Origin: Caecitellus pseudoparvulus
Lineage: Eukaryota; Bigyra: Bicosoecida
Assembly: GCA_965644315.1 (NCBI GenBank)
Contig: CBFFRQ010000068.1
Location: 124,001 to 188,000, forward strand
Direction: 5' to 3'
DNA: 64,000 nucleotides
Part shown: piece by piece, positions 47,701-60,246 of the stretch
Numbering within the stretch: position 1 is the stretch's first letter
How the letters are laid out: every line of letters begins with the position of its first letter
Notes under the pieces: generated by a model
What the model was told of the DNA's origin: nothing
What the model saw: the letters and a program-made list of their open reading frames with translations, nothing else
The model's database searches: none
Program-made: the position numbers and the translations under genes

Positions 47701-50700
47701 TACACTCTCATGTGACTCATGCCACGGCCCAGCTCATTTCAATGCGTGGAACCTTCCGAAACCTTAGCCTTGCAGTGGAGGCGGGCCTTTTGCATCCTCA
47801 GCCAGCATGGAGCGGCGAATCGCACCACGTGGTTGGTGTTCTACGCCGGCCAGGTGCAAGAACGTCGTTCACGGAAGTTTTCCCGTTCTCTATCATGCAC
47901 AGACGTGCCCCTGTGACTGCCTGGTTGGACTCACCTATCGGACAAGACACGGCGCAAATCGGCGAGCATGTGAGGGCAGGCCATGAAGAGTGGCTGGCGG
48001 GCTGGAACGACGCCCCCTGCACGGCAGCACGTGTGGAGAACGACACCATCAAAGCAGCGGCAGGAAGCTCCATCCCACTCGGCCAGCTTGCCAACATTAC
48101 ATTGTCTGCCTCATCGCCGAGCGCTGGGGTTCGCCAGCAAGCTATTGCTCAGGTGCAGATCATGCATCAAGCTCGCGCTGAGATTCAACTCGTACGCATG
48201 GAGCTTGCAGCCCAGCCTTTGGCGTTTCGGCTAGGTGTTCGCAGCACTGTTGACGCGAACTTAGGAGAAACGCCAGTCGACTGCCACGGACAGGCGATGC
48301 TCAGGTTTCAATCGTCTGTTGACGCGCAGGACATCATAAACACAAGTATCTCTATCAACAGTTCTTTGGGCTATCCTGGGGGTGCCCATAGTCGGCCACA
48401 AAGTTGTGGAGGAAAGGTGTCAGTGTCCGGCAGCATACAGAGCGCTTTGCGGACCAAAGAGGACCATGTGGAGGTTCAGGTTACCCCAGAGCCGAGCATG
48501 AATAGAGTTTCAGGCAACGGATGGAGTCGAGTGATGGAAATCCGTATCTTTCACCTTCGGCAAGTGTGGGTACCTTTCGTGCATAGCAGCTCTGTCATAT
48601 GTAGAGCGGGTGTCGTGGACAATGTTGGATCTGTGGAACTCTCAGAACTATCTCTCCCTAAACCCCTGGCTGGGCACTTCGCCTTACAGTTCGCAGGGAT
48701 GACATCTCCACTCATCCCCGCGTTGGCACCGCCTGAGACGGTGCAGTGGGCGCTCGAAGCGATTTCCCCTAAGGTTGCTGTCAAGGTGAGCATCGAACGT
48801 GGCTCACGCGGCGGACTTCTAGGGACGATGCCCACTTACGCAGTGACATTCTTGTCTCCACTTGGTCCTCTCCCACTTCTCACTGTCGATACAAGAGAAC
48901 TTGACGGTCCTGAAGCTGGCGTTGCTGTTCGGCGTCTGCAAGCGGGTTTTGGCAAAGCATCCGTTCGCAAGCTCACCAGCGAGGGCAAGGCGAGAGACAT
49001 GATCATGGAGATCTTAATCTACGGGCTGGCTCCAACTTTTGTGCTTCCAAGCGAAGCCCCCTTGGGCGGGCACTTCAAGTTGTGCGCTGACTTTGCGGCG
49101 TCGGGAGGTGGATTTGTCCCCTCGCTGCCAATCGACGTGACTGCCCCAGCCAGGGTCATCGATGAGAGCAACGAACAGGACGGAGGCTATAGTGTCGAAG
49201 CAAAACTCCAGCATTGGCTTGAACAGGTGGTTCATGCAACACCAGCAGGGCCGTACCAGGAGCAGTTGAAGCAGGCAAGAGTTCATGTTGCTTCGTCTGC
49301 CATTGAGCCTAACTCCAGCATTGCTGCAATTTGCGAGCTGCGTAACTTGACGCTGAGGACACCAATGCCTTGCACTGGTGGGAGGAAGCTAGTGGTCACC
49401 TTCCCCACAGCTCCGGTCTGGTTTACTCCGCCAGCTGTTTGTGGGGTACAGATACATGGAGCTGGCGCTGGATTGGAAGCCCGAGTGCTGGATACGCCTC
49501 CAGCCATGCGGGGCACGTTCGGCTTGAGTCTTGGCCCAGCAAGGGTTGATGGAATTCCCATCAACGCAACTGCAAAGGAGCTGGCAAACGCACTAACGGG
49601 TCTGTGGAGTGCAGCGAACCATGGGCCCGCTTCAGGCAGTGTCATGGTGTCCCGCACTCCTCTGCCCACCTTGCAAGGTGGATTCACCTGGACAGTGGCG
49701 GTGATGCGCCAGTTACTAGCTCCCGACGGCATCGTTTTGCAGCTTCATTCTTCTGGACTGGATGCACGGGGGCATGCTGGCAGTATTGCTTGGCAGTCAG
49801 AGCCATCCACTGCGTATGGGGCCACAATCGTGTCCGCTCCTGGAACTCCCCGGGTGGAGCAGATATCAACTGCTTCCAAACTGGGAATAATTTCAAGTCC
49901 TTCCCTTCAATTAAGAGGAGAAGTCAGTGCCGTAGAAGCGGCCCTACGAGAGCTCAAGGTTCGCACTGCAGAGCACTGGTCTGGCGAGCTAAGTGTTCGT
50001 GTGGCAGCCAGATCAGCGCCCCAAGGATTGCAAGGGGCACATGTGTTCGAGAGCATCCCATGCGATGAAGATGGCAGGAGCACTATGAAGCCCAGTTGCT
50101 TGTGGTTTCACGCTGTCGTTGGGCCGCGTGGTGCCCCTGTCCGCGTTCACACCACAAGCGGGTTTGCCCTGCAGGCTGTGGAAGACACGCCAGTGCAATT
50201 TGAGGGCCTCAGAGTGGCTGAAGAAGAATCAGATCTGTCCATCACCACAATAGAAGTAGCAGTGGAGCACGGGTTACTCAGTTTCAGGCCAACCTTGCAG
50301 TGGAGTAACCCTTCAACTGCCTCTACAAGGACTTCGCTGCATGAGTCAATGCCCGCCCTGCAAGCCAGAATCAGTGGAACCTTGTCCTACATCAACGAGG
50401 TCCTTTCAACTTTGGAGTACTTTCCAGAACAAGACTTCTTTGGGATGGACGTTCTCACCTTGACTGCCGCAAGGTTTGGGGGCGCTGGGTGTAACTCGCC
50501 ACTGTCTCGAGCCTCAACAGCTCCCACAGGAGTGAGACTCCCCAGCATGGAAGGGGAGACAGACTTCCGGAACGCTTCAAGCTTGACCACTGCTGAATTG
50601 AGCATTTATGTCGTTCCTGTTCCTGATCCTCTAAGTTTAGAAGTTCCTTCACAGTTAGCCGTGGTGGAGGGTGAGGAGACTCGCGTGCCCGGAGTTACCA

Positions 50701-53700
50701 TCCGAGACCCTGACGCCACCCACGCTGACAGCCTGCAGAGCAAACTTCACGTTTATCTCATGGCATATCAGGGTGGTATTCGCGTGATAAACGAGGGTGG
50801 TGTGGGCGTGCATCAAGAAGGGCCGTTCGGTGACTCACAGGATTCTATGGAGTTGGGATCGGCAGAGATTGGTGCATCCACTGACGTAGTTGGGCCCGGA
50901 GAGTCCCGCTTCTTCCGCATGATTGAGTTGATAGGATCCATTGAGCGTGTGAATGCGGCATTGCACTCCCTTCTCTTTGTTGGGCGCAGGCAGGCGCGGG
51001 GTGTCGCCACCATATACGTAGCCGCCCGACGAGCTGGACAGTCTCAGGAAGAAAGCAGGCAGATGCCTATTGCGCCGGCTCGACTCATCAGAATCACAGT
51101 GAAAGCTGGTAAAACTCCTATTGTTCTATCAGTTCCGTCAGCCCAGCTTGCAATGCTGGAAGACACCACGGCGCGGGTTCCTGGGATTCAGGCCTCAGTA
51201 CCGGGAGTATCGGAAGCCCACCTGCAAGCCGACCAGGCCACGCTAGCACGCATGCAAGCAGGGGTGGGCGACTTTCCGGGCATTACTCCCGAGACATTGC
51301 ACATGATCTCGCAAGAAAGTGTTGCAGGTGGTTCGTCCGTTCTGAACATTACTGTTCTTGCCGCAGGCGGAAGCCTGTCTTTACCGGCAAGCTCTGCCGC
51401 GCGCCTGTTGCTTGGGACATGGGAAAACTCCTCGATCATTTGCTTTGAAGCCCCTGCTGAACATGCTTCTGAGGTTCTTCAGAGGCTGACTTACTCTCCA
51501 ATGCCAAATTTCAATGAGCTCAACCAAGGTTCGTCTGGTGCGGGCGTGGTTGTCGGCGCGGAACAGGGCCGCATCCCACACTGGATACTGTTGTGCGGAG
51601 AAGGCTCTCCTTGGCTAGATACCAGCGCTTCAGTGGATGACTGCATTTCAAGGGTGCTGGAACACAGCGGAGGACTTGTGCTTCAGCAAATCATCCTCAG
51701 CGGACAGCCTCCAGCCCTTTCGGCTTGCCCAGACGACCTTAAATTGTGCTCACGTCTCATGGGCACAGCAACCTTACATCCCGAACCGAACCCGGGCACA
51801 GGAGTGTTCCGTCTAATGCGCCTTCGGGTGATACCAGTGAATGACCCGCCTGTCCTTCTGTGGAAGCAACACAGCAGGCCTGCTCTGCGGCCTGGAGTTC
51901 GCCAGGCCGTGCTTGTGCGTGAAGGGCAGGAAGTGGGCATTGGCGGTGCAAGGATTCTCGATGTCGACGCGCATGAGGCACTTCATTTGTCTACACCTGC
52001 TTGGAAGGCCCACACTGCAGGGCTGGGGTCTCTCCGCTTGCGGGTCTCGTGTGCACATGGGCTCCTTCAGCTGGTACCTGCGGCAGGCTCCAACGTGCGT
52101 GACGGTGACCGTCGTGATGCAGCTCAACATTCGAGCGATGGGGGCCGATCTTTAGAGTTTTGGGGGTCCCCGTCAGAGCTATCTGAGTTGTGGGCGCGAG
52201 TATCGTACACAAGCGACGGGCACTTCAATGGAGTTGACATCGTCGAGGTCAGTGTGTCGGATTTGGGTGGCACAGGCTTGCCGGCACCTTGGGCCAGCTT
52301 CAATGATACCGGCCTGCCTGAGGAACTGGCCCATCCATCGATCGCCCGTCTTTTGAACATGAATGTGGTGTGGCCACGACAGTCAAGAACCGCAACCATA
52401 CATGCGGTCAGTGAAGCTGCCCTACGTGCATGTGCCGAGGCCCTGGAACAGGCAGCAGCGCAGCTCACGCCACCAAAGAGCCTTCCTGACTTCGACAGGC
52501 TTCCCCGGGAGGTTGTTCAGCAAGCGTACGCGCTGATTCCACCGTCGCGTTCACTGGAAGCTGGACAGAGGAGCGAACTCGTTTGGCTGCTGGCATGGAC
52601 TCTGCACACCATTCCAGCCAACCACGCAGAAGAGCTCAGCAAAGCGTTTAGAGATACCAACCTCACCCATCAAGTGGCCCTTGTGGGATACTTGGCGGCA
52701 GCATACTCTCAGGCACCTTCAATTCCACTTGAGACGACTGAGCATGTGGAGTTGCAAGTTCTACCGGTGAATGACCCCCCTTCTCTCTCACTTGTGCAAA
52801 CGCAGGCGACGATGCTTGAAGACACGGTGTTTGTGTTGCAAGGGGGTCTCACCATCGCCGATCCAGATATTGCCGAGTCAGGCATGTACTGTAAGTCTGA
52901 CATCCCCGAAGTGGCGCAGCTTGGCTGCCGCACCCCAACTCTTTCAGTCAATGTGTCAGCTGTGAACGGAGGCATATACCTTCACGGCTTTGACGTGGAA
53001 CGGCCTCATGTTGCTTTCAACGCTAGTCGTGTGCGAGTGCCAGGCAACATGTTTGGTGTGGCAGACCGAAAGAGCGGCCCCTGGTTGTCTTCCATTCACA
53101 TCTCAGGAGATGCGGGTAGCATTCGAAGCGCGCTCCAGCAGAGCATAGAGTTTGCTCCATACGCCCACTTTAATAGCGCGGGTGGCGAAGAGGGCTCTGT
53201 TGCCTTCGAAGTCTCCGACGTGGGCCCAAGTGGCATCTTAGCCGAATGGGCAACGAACGTGGCTCAAGCAGAGCTCCAGGTGCGAGTCATGCCTGAAAAC
53301 GACCCTCCAATCATTGAATTGGATGGTTTAGCGCGAGAAAGTGTCAATGGCCGAGCCAAACCGCCAGACGGGCAATGGAGCGGAGTGCGTGGGCTTGAAG
53401 ACCAGCCACTGCACATTCGTCTGCAGGTGAAGGACATGGATGCTGTGCATCATGAGGACACCTACATTCGGGTAACCCTCTCGGGTTCAGGCCTGTCATT
53501 CGTCCTGCCACATGTGGAAGGATTGTTGTGCAGGGATCTAGCCAGGGGCTTTTCCTCGCTTCACGAGGAGATGACCAAGGCTCACACTTGGGCAATGACC
53601 CTACAGCACGATCCCACCCTTGCGGCCGGGGTACTGTGGTTGAATACGTCGCTCAGCGAAAAGATCGGCATCGCATACACACAAGGGCACATCACAGGGC

Positions 53701-56700
53701 AAAGGGAAGCTCGTTCATTCGCTGTGAACGACGTTGGCAGCTTTTCTGTGGTGCGCAGTCTGGGCACGTCAGTGCAAGACTCTGCTGGGTCACCTGTGCG
53801 CTCCCCAAGCCTCGAGCTTAGTGGGAGTCTAAAGCACGTAAATGCGGCTCTGGACACCCTGGTTGTGCTGCCTGAACCAGACTTTGCGGGCGAAACGGCA
53901 ATTCTTGTGGGTGCAACGGACGATGGCACGGCAGACGCAAGCAGATTGCTGTGGCAGCACCCAGACCTCTCAAGGGTGGATGAACATGGAAGGTCTTGGC
54001 CACTCGGCCCTGAATCAGACTTCTTACTCATTCCAGTTGGGTTCGAAGAAGTCAACGATGCCCCCACTTGGCACATTGCGCAAGGGAGTGTGGTAGCAAC
54101 GGAAGGTGAGCCGCTCAGCATCGCCGGTGTGGAGGTGAGAGATACTGACGGCGATGCAGCAGACACGATCACAGTCAAGATTACAGTGAGGTACGGAAGT
54201 ATAGCTGTGAAGCCGTCGGCCGTGGGGCTTCTGGGCTCCCATTTTCACGGCAGCGTCGTGAGCTTTCGTGGGCCGCTCTCGTATGTAAACGAGGCCCTGA
54301 GTGGTCTACAGTATGTCCCACCGGATCATCTCAACTCATGGAGTCTTCGAGACACAGACTTGATCGAGTTCCTTGCCAGCGATGTAGCAGCCGATTTGGT
54401 TCAGTCTGTTCCCGCTTTGACAGGTGCAAGCAGTGCCAGCATCCAAGTTGCATACATCAAAGCTCGCAACAACGCACCAACATGGTCTATGGATGGCGTG
54501 ATGGAGGCATCAAGAGAATGCGATCATCTTCAAGCGCCGTACATGACTGCTCACTGCAAAGGCAGAGCGCAGAGACAGCAACTCACTGTGCGGGAAGACA
54601 CGTTGGCGCAGTTCCCGAGGCTCCGCTTGGACGACCAGCATGACAGTGGTTCATCGCCTCGTGTCTTCACAGTGACAATTTCGGCCAAGTCTGGAGAACT
54701 GTCCGCGCGGGTTTTGGAAGGCCTGACTCTGACAAGGGGGAAGGCAGCCGGGGCACGCATACTCACTGTACAAGGCCCCTTGCCTGCCATTAATTCTATG
54801 CTTGCGACCCTTTCGTACGTGGGCTGCGAGCACTGCACAGGGGAGGACGAAGTACTCTTTACTGTGGATGATGCCGAACTGCATGATCCTACTGACATCA
54901 CAAGTGCTGAGATGCTTGTGTCAGTTTTCATTGTCCCCGACAACGACCCTCCCACTTGGTCAGGCATTGAACGAGCGATAGCACGTGCAGCGGAGGAAGA
55001 CATGTCCGCATTACTGCTTCCCCCAATTTTATTAGATGCAGATTCCCGGGAAGGTGTGCCAGTGTCTGCTTCGGTCACCTGCGATGCTTCGGTTGGCAAG
55101 CTGGCAGTACCCGCAGCCACTTCTTCTTCCGTGCTGGTGGAGTGTAGAAGCGCTTGTGTTTCAAAGCCGGCCGGTGGCAGCCTCCTTGGCGAAAACCTTC
55201 ACCTCGTCGGTCGTTTGCCAGAGCTCAATGAGGCCCTACGAGACCTCGCGTTCGTTCCAGACGACAACTTCAACTCTGCTATTCTGGGCATCGCGCAGGT
55301 GTCTTGCACAGCCAAAGACCCTGCTTCATCCGGCGAGGCAACACAGCAAGGGGACACCATTGCATTCTTCATTGACATTGCAGAAGTACAAGATCCTCTT
55401 GAGATCAGGTTTCCTCCTCACCTTTCCGCAGCTGTCGTACCAGCTCAAGCTGCTTTGACGATAAAGGAGGACACCGTGTACAATCTCCGCGGAGCAACTT
55501 TGGTTGATGCAGACCGCCCCTCAACGGATTCAACAGATGTGTATGAGCTACGGGTGTCGGCTGAGCACGGTTTCGTCTCGGTCATTGGCCACTCTGCACT
55601 GGCACCTCATGATTCTGACTCCGACGATGACGGCCATGTGCGTACCACAACTGTTTCAAGTCCACCTGCAGGCCAAGCAAGTGCAAGCGGTTCTATCGAA
55701 GGACTTAAAGAGGTCTCGCAACTTGCAGGGTTGGATGGAAGGGACCGAGTTATCACTCTTCAAGGTCACTTGAGCATGCTTAACCTTGCGGTGGGTGGGG
55801 TCCAATACTCGCCCGCTCCTGATATGACCGGCAGTGATACCTTGAGAATCTCATGCTTCAGAATCGACCCCTTACCTGAAGCTCACTTGTCCAATGCCTC
55901 AGCATCAGTGGAAATACTTGTGCTTGCTGTGAATGACGCACCTGTGGTCCACCTGGCAGAGGGTGCGCTCGGCAGTTCAGCACTGACTCTCCTTGAGGGT
56001 TCAAGCGCTACCTTCCCTACAATGCCAGTGAACGCATCCAGGCTAGGCGCAACCGATGACTGGAGTATGCGTCCTACGCCTATTGAGCGGGCCGGCCTTT
56101 GGTCAAGCACAGGCTTGGCGCCTCCTCACCTTGCAGGCTCAACTGCAAACTCAGAATCATGGAGGCTTGCGCCAGTTACGTCCACAGCAAAGGGTCAAAA
56201 GTTTTCAGAACCCACCTCCTTGACTGCAATGGAGCGCGTGCTGTTTTTCGGTGCTGAAGGGGTTCTTGATAGCAGTCCCATCGGGCGTGAGCTATGGCGG
56301 TACTCGGTCGCAGGAGAAGAAGCTTCGCTTGTGGCTGACCTTCTGCCTGGTCCGCGTGGTTCAAACCCTAGCTCTCTGGTAAGCTTCAACAACATGCTTC
56401 TGTTTTCAGCTGCCGGAATCGACACCAGCTGGATGATGACTCGGGATTCCTGCTCCGGGTTCAGGCAGAGCACTACTGTAACCTCTCGGGTCTGGCAAGC
56501 GGAGCAGGCATCACAAACCAGCACACGCAGACTGGACAGGGGCAGGGCGACTAGACATGCACAGGCCTGGGGATCAGGTGTACGGGATGTTCGGTTTGCT
56601 GTGAGCAAGGCCACCGTGTGGTTACCTGAGCGGGTGTACGATTGCCCATCTGGGTATGAATGGGCCAGCACGGTACAGGGCCAGGCGCTGTTTCCGGGGC

Positions 56701-58844
56701 CCGTATACGGTGCCACGAGGCCCCTGACCGCAGAGTCAGGAGTCTTCTCAGCAAGCAGGTACAACGATCCCCTGTTCCCAGGTCGAGCACTGACCTATGC
56801 CTCGCAATGTGGCTGGCAAGGCTCAGTCTTTGCTGGGGAGAATCGAACAATGTTTCGGTTCTCAGACTCACACCGGACAGGGGCGTTCAAGTCCTCAACA
56901 AGCACAGATGAGGGCTCTGTTCAACTGGGAGACTATTCTCTAGAAGGTTTTGCCGGAGTTGTGTGCGTGGAGCTTTCAGCCGCCAGAGAGGAGGGACACT
57001 GCAGCGAGTCACCATTGGGCTGCCCATCGCAGACAGGGCAGGAGCTCTGGCGCAGCGATGGCACAAGGCAGGGCACGCACAGAGTCCGCGATGTGCAGCG
57101 CGGCACATCAGGCTCGCTTCCACAGGGCCTGACTGTACTTTCCTCTCCGTCAGGCCAACCTCTGCTGAACGGCACCGTGCTGTTCTCAGCAGAAGTGCAC
57201 CCCATTGGGAGAGAGCTGTGGCGTTCGGACGGAAGCCTAGAAGGGACCGCTCTTGTGAAAGATATCAACCCAGGGCATGCGTCGTCAGATCCCCACCACT
57301 TCGCAAGTATTGAAGGAGCAGGTATGGCTCTCTTTGCAGCGACACAGACAGACTTTGGGTGTGAGGTGTGGATCACAGATGCGTCGGCGCCTGGTACCCA
57401 CCTCTTGCTTGACATAGTCCCAGGGCCTGACAGTAGCGACCCAGCGGGGTTCTTCTATTCAGAGTTCCTTAGCTTGGTGCTGTTCAGTGCATCTACCCCT
57501 GAACATGGAAGGGAGCTGTGGGCTTCAGACGGGACGGAAGCTGGGACAAGGCGTGTAGCCGACATCGCTCCAGGAACGGCATCCTCCAATCCGGAATCCT
57601 TTGTGAGCTATGCTGGAGAAGTATTCTTCGCTGCCTTCTCTGCCAGCACTGGTCGCGAGCTTTGGGTGTCTGACGGAACCTCAGATGGCACCCGGCTGCT
57701 GCGTGACATCACGGCTGGCGTCGCAAGTTCAATGCCGACGGCAGTGCGCGTTGTTTCAGGGCTTCGAGGAAGCCAAGCACACAGTGAAAGCAGAATAGTC
57801 TTCTTTGCATACGTTGATGGCTCAACCTTGTCGTCGTCAACCGCCCCTCGCCTGTGGATGTCTGACGGAACAGCCGAGGGCACAGGGCCGGCCTATGAGG
57901 ATACGGCTGGAGGAGTTCAGCTTTCACAAGCCAGATGGGACGCCCTCTCAAGCGAGCACACACTGGTAGACATTGATGGGAAAGTGTTCTTTGCAGCCAT
58001 GTCCGCGAACCCGGACGTTCCGAGGAATGAAGGTCTGCGTAGCCAAGCAGCGCACAAGCTGCTTAGTCCGGTCGGAAGTGCGCCCCAGGTGTCCGTCCTG
58101 GTAGAGGACATTGACGCGGGGCCAGGTGAGATGATGGCCATTGCAATAACCTGCAACCAGGGTGTGGTCAGCCTACCGCAAGCTGTTACTGCCGGTCTGA
58201 CGTTTGAGCCTGGTCATGGCGGTGGGACAGAGAGTGTTCGCTTCATGTGCACAGTCTGGCAGTGTAACAGAGGCCTGCAAGGGATACTGTACACGGGAAA
58301 CGCAGGATTTAACGGGGAAGACACAATAGTGATCCATGTAATTGACAATCCGCTGGGAGAGCCTCCCAAACAGGCTAGGGCCCACCTGCGAGTTCATGTG
58401 CTGCCTGTCAACGACCCTCCCCGGGTAATTTTGCCGTCCAGAGAGCTCCGAGTGCTTGTTGGCGATACTTTGTCACTTCATGGGATCCGGGTTATGGATA
58501 TCGATGCAGATGAAGTTCATGGGAGGACTGTCGCGCAGCCCCTCCTTGCTGGCGCCTATCTGGCAAACGTGTCAACTGCAGCAGGATTCCTTACGCTGTC
58601 AACGACTCAAGGTGTAGCAGTACTGGATGGAACTGGGCTTCAGGATTCCCATCTGAGCCTTCTTGCTCCTCTTGCTCAGCTGAATGCCGTGCTCTCCGGG
58701 CTGCGCCTGTCTTGCACAGTAGACAGCTCATGCCCGCCTGGGCGCCACCTGTTGTCAGTCTGGGTGTCTGACAACGGAAACTCTGGAGATGGTGGGGCAC
58801 TGGACGCGTCTGCAACATCTGAATTTGAAGTGCGCTCCTCCTAA
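35774..58844 (+). CDS. Giant secreted cadherin/CSPG-like repeat protein with inserted ELW-SDGT propeller (about 7,669 aa)
   Basis: Exon 1 is 35774-35975 and exon 2 is 36037-58844, with a 61-bp intron. Exon 1 supplies a signal peptide (hydrophobic AYFVLYWLVLILSQAQG; starts at 35774 or 35792), so the protein is secreted or surface-bound. The body is a long series of about 100-150-residue beta-rich modules ending in motifs such as VNDPP, ENDPP, VNDAP and DNDPP (residues about 5333, 5642, 5818, 6071, 6369, 6699 and 7526). They carry acidic DxD-type sites (DVDAHE, DTDGDA, DADSRE, DIDADE), the pattern of CSPG/NG2 and cadherin-like calcium-binding repeats. Residues about 6786-7356 hold seven ELWxSDGT-type repeats, with a Cys-rich module inside. 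No transmembrane helix is seen before the stop at 58844. Probable roles are adhesion, cell covering or self-recognition, by inference from architecture. Confidence 0.88.
56190..57900 (+). other. ELW-SDGT repeat module, probable seven-bladed beta-propeller
   Basis: Within the giant adhesin-like gene, seven related units recur: GRELWRYSV (about 56287), GQELWRSDGT (57040), GRELWRSDGS (57208), GCEVWITDAS (57357), GRELWASDGT (57506), GRELWVSDGT (57650) and PRLWMSDGT (57850). Most are spaced 145-170 bp apart, each followed by a GT..V.DI.PG..SS.P motif and a LFSA/FFAA strand. Such repeats are known mainly from large bacterial surface proteins and some protists. Seven copies would close one beta-propeller. 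Confidence 0.85.
56430..57010 (+). other. Cys-rich module inserted between propeller repeats 1 and 2
   Basis: The normal 50-residue spacing is broken once, between the first and second ELW repeats, by roughly 190 residues. Its features are DCPSGYEWAST, QCGWQG, NRTMFRFSDSHRTGAFKS and GFAGVVC, with six or more cysteines. The module has a compact extracellular-domain look; I do not have a firm family name for it. Confidence 0.7.
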
Positions 58845-58908
58845 AGCCCCGCAGATCGAGGATACTTCAGCGGCAAAGAACTCTCAAAGGTACCTGCGTG
58901 AAATGCAA

Positions 58909-60246
58909 TCATTCGCCTCGACCAGCGGCTTCATTGCTCACTGCGTGCTCATGCTGCTGCTTCCACTGTGACAGTACCAGCCTGTAGCTTTCCAGATCCG
59001 GGAATTGGTGGGCAGGTGGTGGTGGCATGCCAGGTTGCGTTATCGGGTGAGGCATGGGCTGTAAAGTGTCGCTGATTCCGAGCATTCGAAGCACGCGCTT
59101 TGCAGGCATTGCATGTGCAAGATGTCTGAGAGCATGGTCACTCTCGGCATCTGCGCGGGCCATCTCTATTTTCTCGACGGCGTTGGCATTTTTCTCAAGG
59201 AAAGGCTGTAGCCGAGTCACCTCATCGGCGCGCACTGCAAGAAACGCAGCTTCTGCGTCCGAGAGTTCAACATCCTCATGAGACATCATCTTCTCGCGCA
59301 GGGTCTCCCTGCTGCTCCTCATACTCTGAAGCGCGTGAAGCAAGTGCCCGAGCCCCTTCAACGTTCGCGTGCAGGTCGCAAGTGAAACAAGGAATTGGCT
59401 TTCTGGATCCAGGAGGCCATTGGAGCTAGCAAATAGTAGGATATGGCGGTTGGCAACCAGTATTTCGTCAGGATACAAACCTGCTCCCGGAGGATCAAGC
59501 ACTCCTTGAATCCACTGACCCAACTCACTGGAGGGAAGGTGGCGCATGCTTGTGCCGTTTTCCCGTGCAATGTACTTTCCCAGCAGCACGTCGTAGCTTG
59601 ACCTGGCCACATCAAGCACATCCTCAGGGAAGGAATGAAGGACTTCCAGTGTGCCCCTTTGGATGGGCGCACCATCTTCCTCGGGAACCGAGTTCACTTC
59701 ATCGGTAGCTGCGAACTCAGAAGCCTCTTCCTCTGATTCCCGCAACTGAGAAAAGGCCGGGTGTTGCAGCACCCACTCATCAAGGCTCAACGCTCTCCGC
59801 TTGCCAAACTGTCTGAAGCGTGCCTCTTCCATTTTTGCCTCCCTGAGCTTTCCCAGCACCTCTTGATGGAGCCGCCGAGCCATGCGGCGCTGTCTTGAAG
59901 GCAAGAAGGAGTGCACATTGGCAGCTCGCTGAGGCACGCTGCCCTGCTCTTCCACTGCCATGTCATGATCGCCCTCCCCCACTTGCCTCGTGTCAAAGGC
60001 GTGTTCCAGGCTGTCTTGAATGAAAGACGCTTGGACCTCTTGGAAGTGAGGAGAGTTGTCAGCCGCGGGGGCAGAGGGTGCAGTGACTGCCCCCGAAGTC
60101 CCCGCTGACAGCATGGGCATCATATCAGCAACCTCATCTTGGAAGTCTTGCGCCTCGGCTGTAAGGAGGCACGCCAGTGCTGTCAAAGTCGCTGCCATGC
60201 AGTGCAGCTTGGCGCGTGCTTGCTGCGGAAGTTGGTAGCGTTTCAT
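58909..60246 (-). CDS. Secreted protein of unknown function (445 aa), single exon
   Basis: The start at 60246 gives a clear signal peptide: basic MKRYQLPQQARAK, hydrophobic LHCMAATLTALACLLT, likely cleavage after AEA. The mature protein is acidic in its first third and has a basic helical stretch (SRQRRMARRLHQEVLGKLREAKMEEARF). It then has a region with PDEILVANRHILLFASSNG and a helical Glu/Arg-rich C-terminal half. A proline-rich segment (PMPHPITQPGMPPPPAHQ) precedes the end. No enzymatic motif is recognised. It converges on the giant adhesin-like gene (64 bp between stop codons) and diverges from the NEK kinase gene. The upstream in-frame GTG at 60276 is not preferred. Confidence 0.78.
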   Translation of the reverse strand: MKRYQLPQQARAKLHCMAATLTALACLLTAEAQDFQDEVADMMPMLSAGTSGAVTAPSAPAADNSPHFQEVQASFIQDSLEHAFDTRQVGEGDHDMAVEEQGSVPQRAANVHSFLPSRQRRMARRLHQEVLGKLREAKMEEARFRQFGKRRALSLDEWVLQHPAFSQLRESEEEASEFAATDEVNSVPEEDGAPIQRGTLEVLHSFPEDVLDVARSSYDVLLGKYIARENGTSMRHLPSSELGQWIQGVLDPPGAGLYPDEILVANRHILLFASSNGLLDPESQFLVSLATCTRTLKGLGHLLHALQSMRSSRETLREKMMSHEDVELSDAEAAFLAVRADEVTRLQPFLEKNANAVEKIEMARADAESDHALRHLAHAMPAKRVLRMLGISDTLQPMPHPITQPGMPPPPAHQFPDLESYRLVLSQWKQQHEHAVSNEAAGRGE

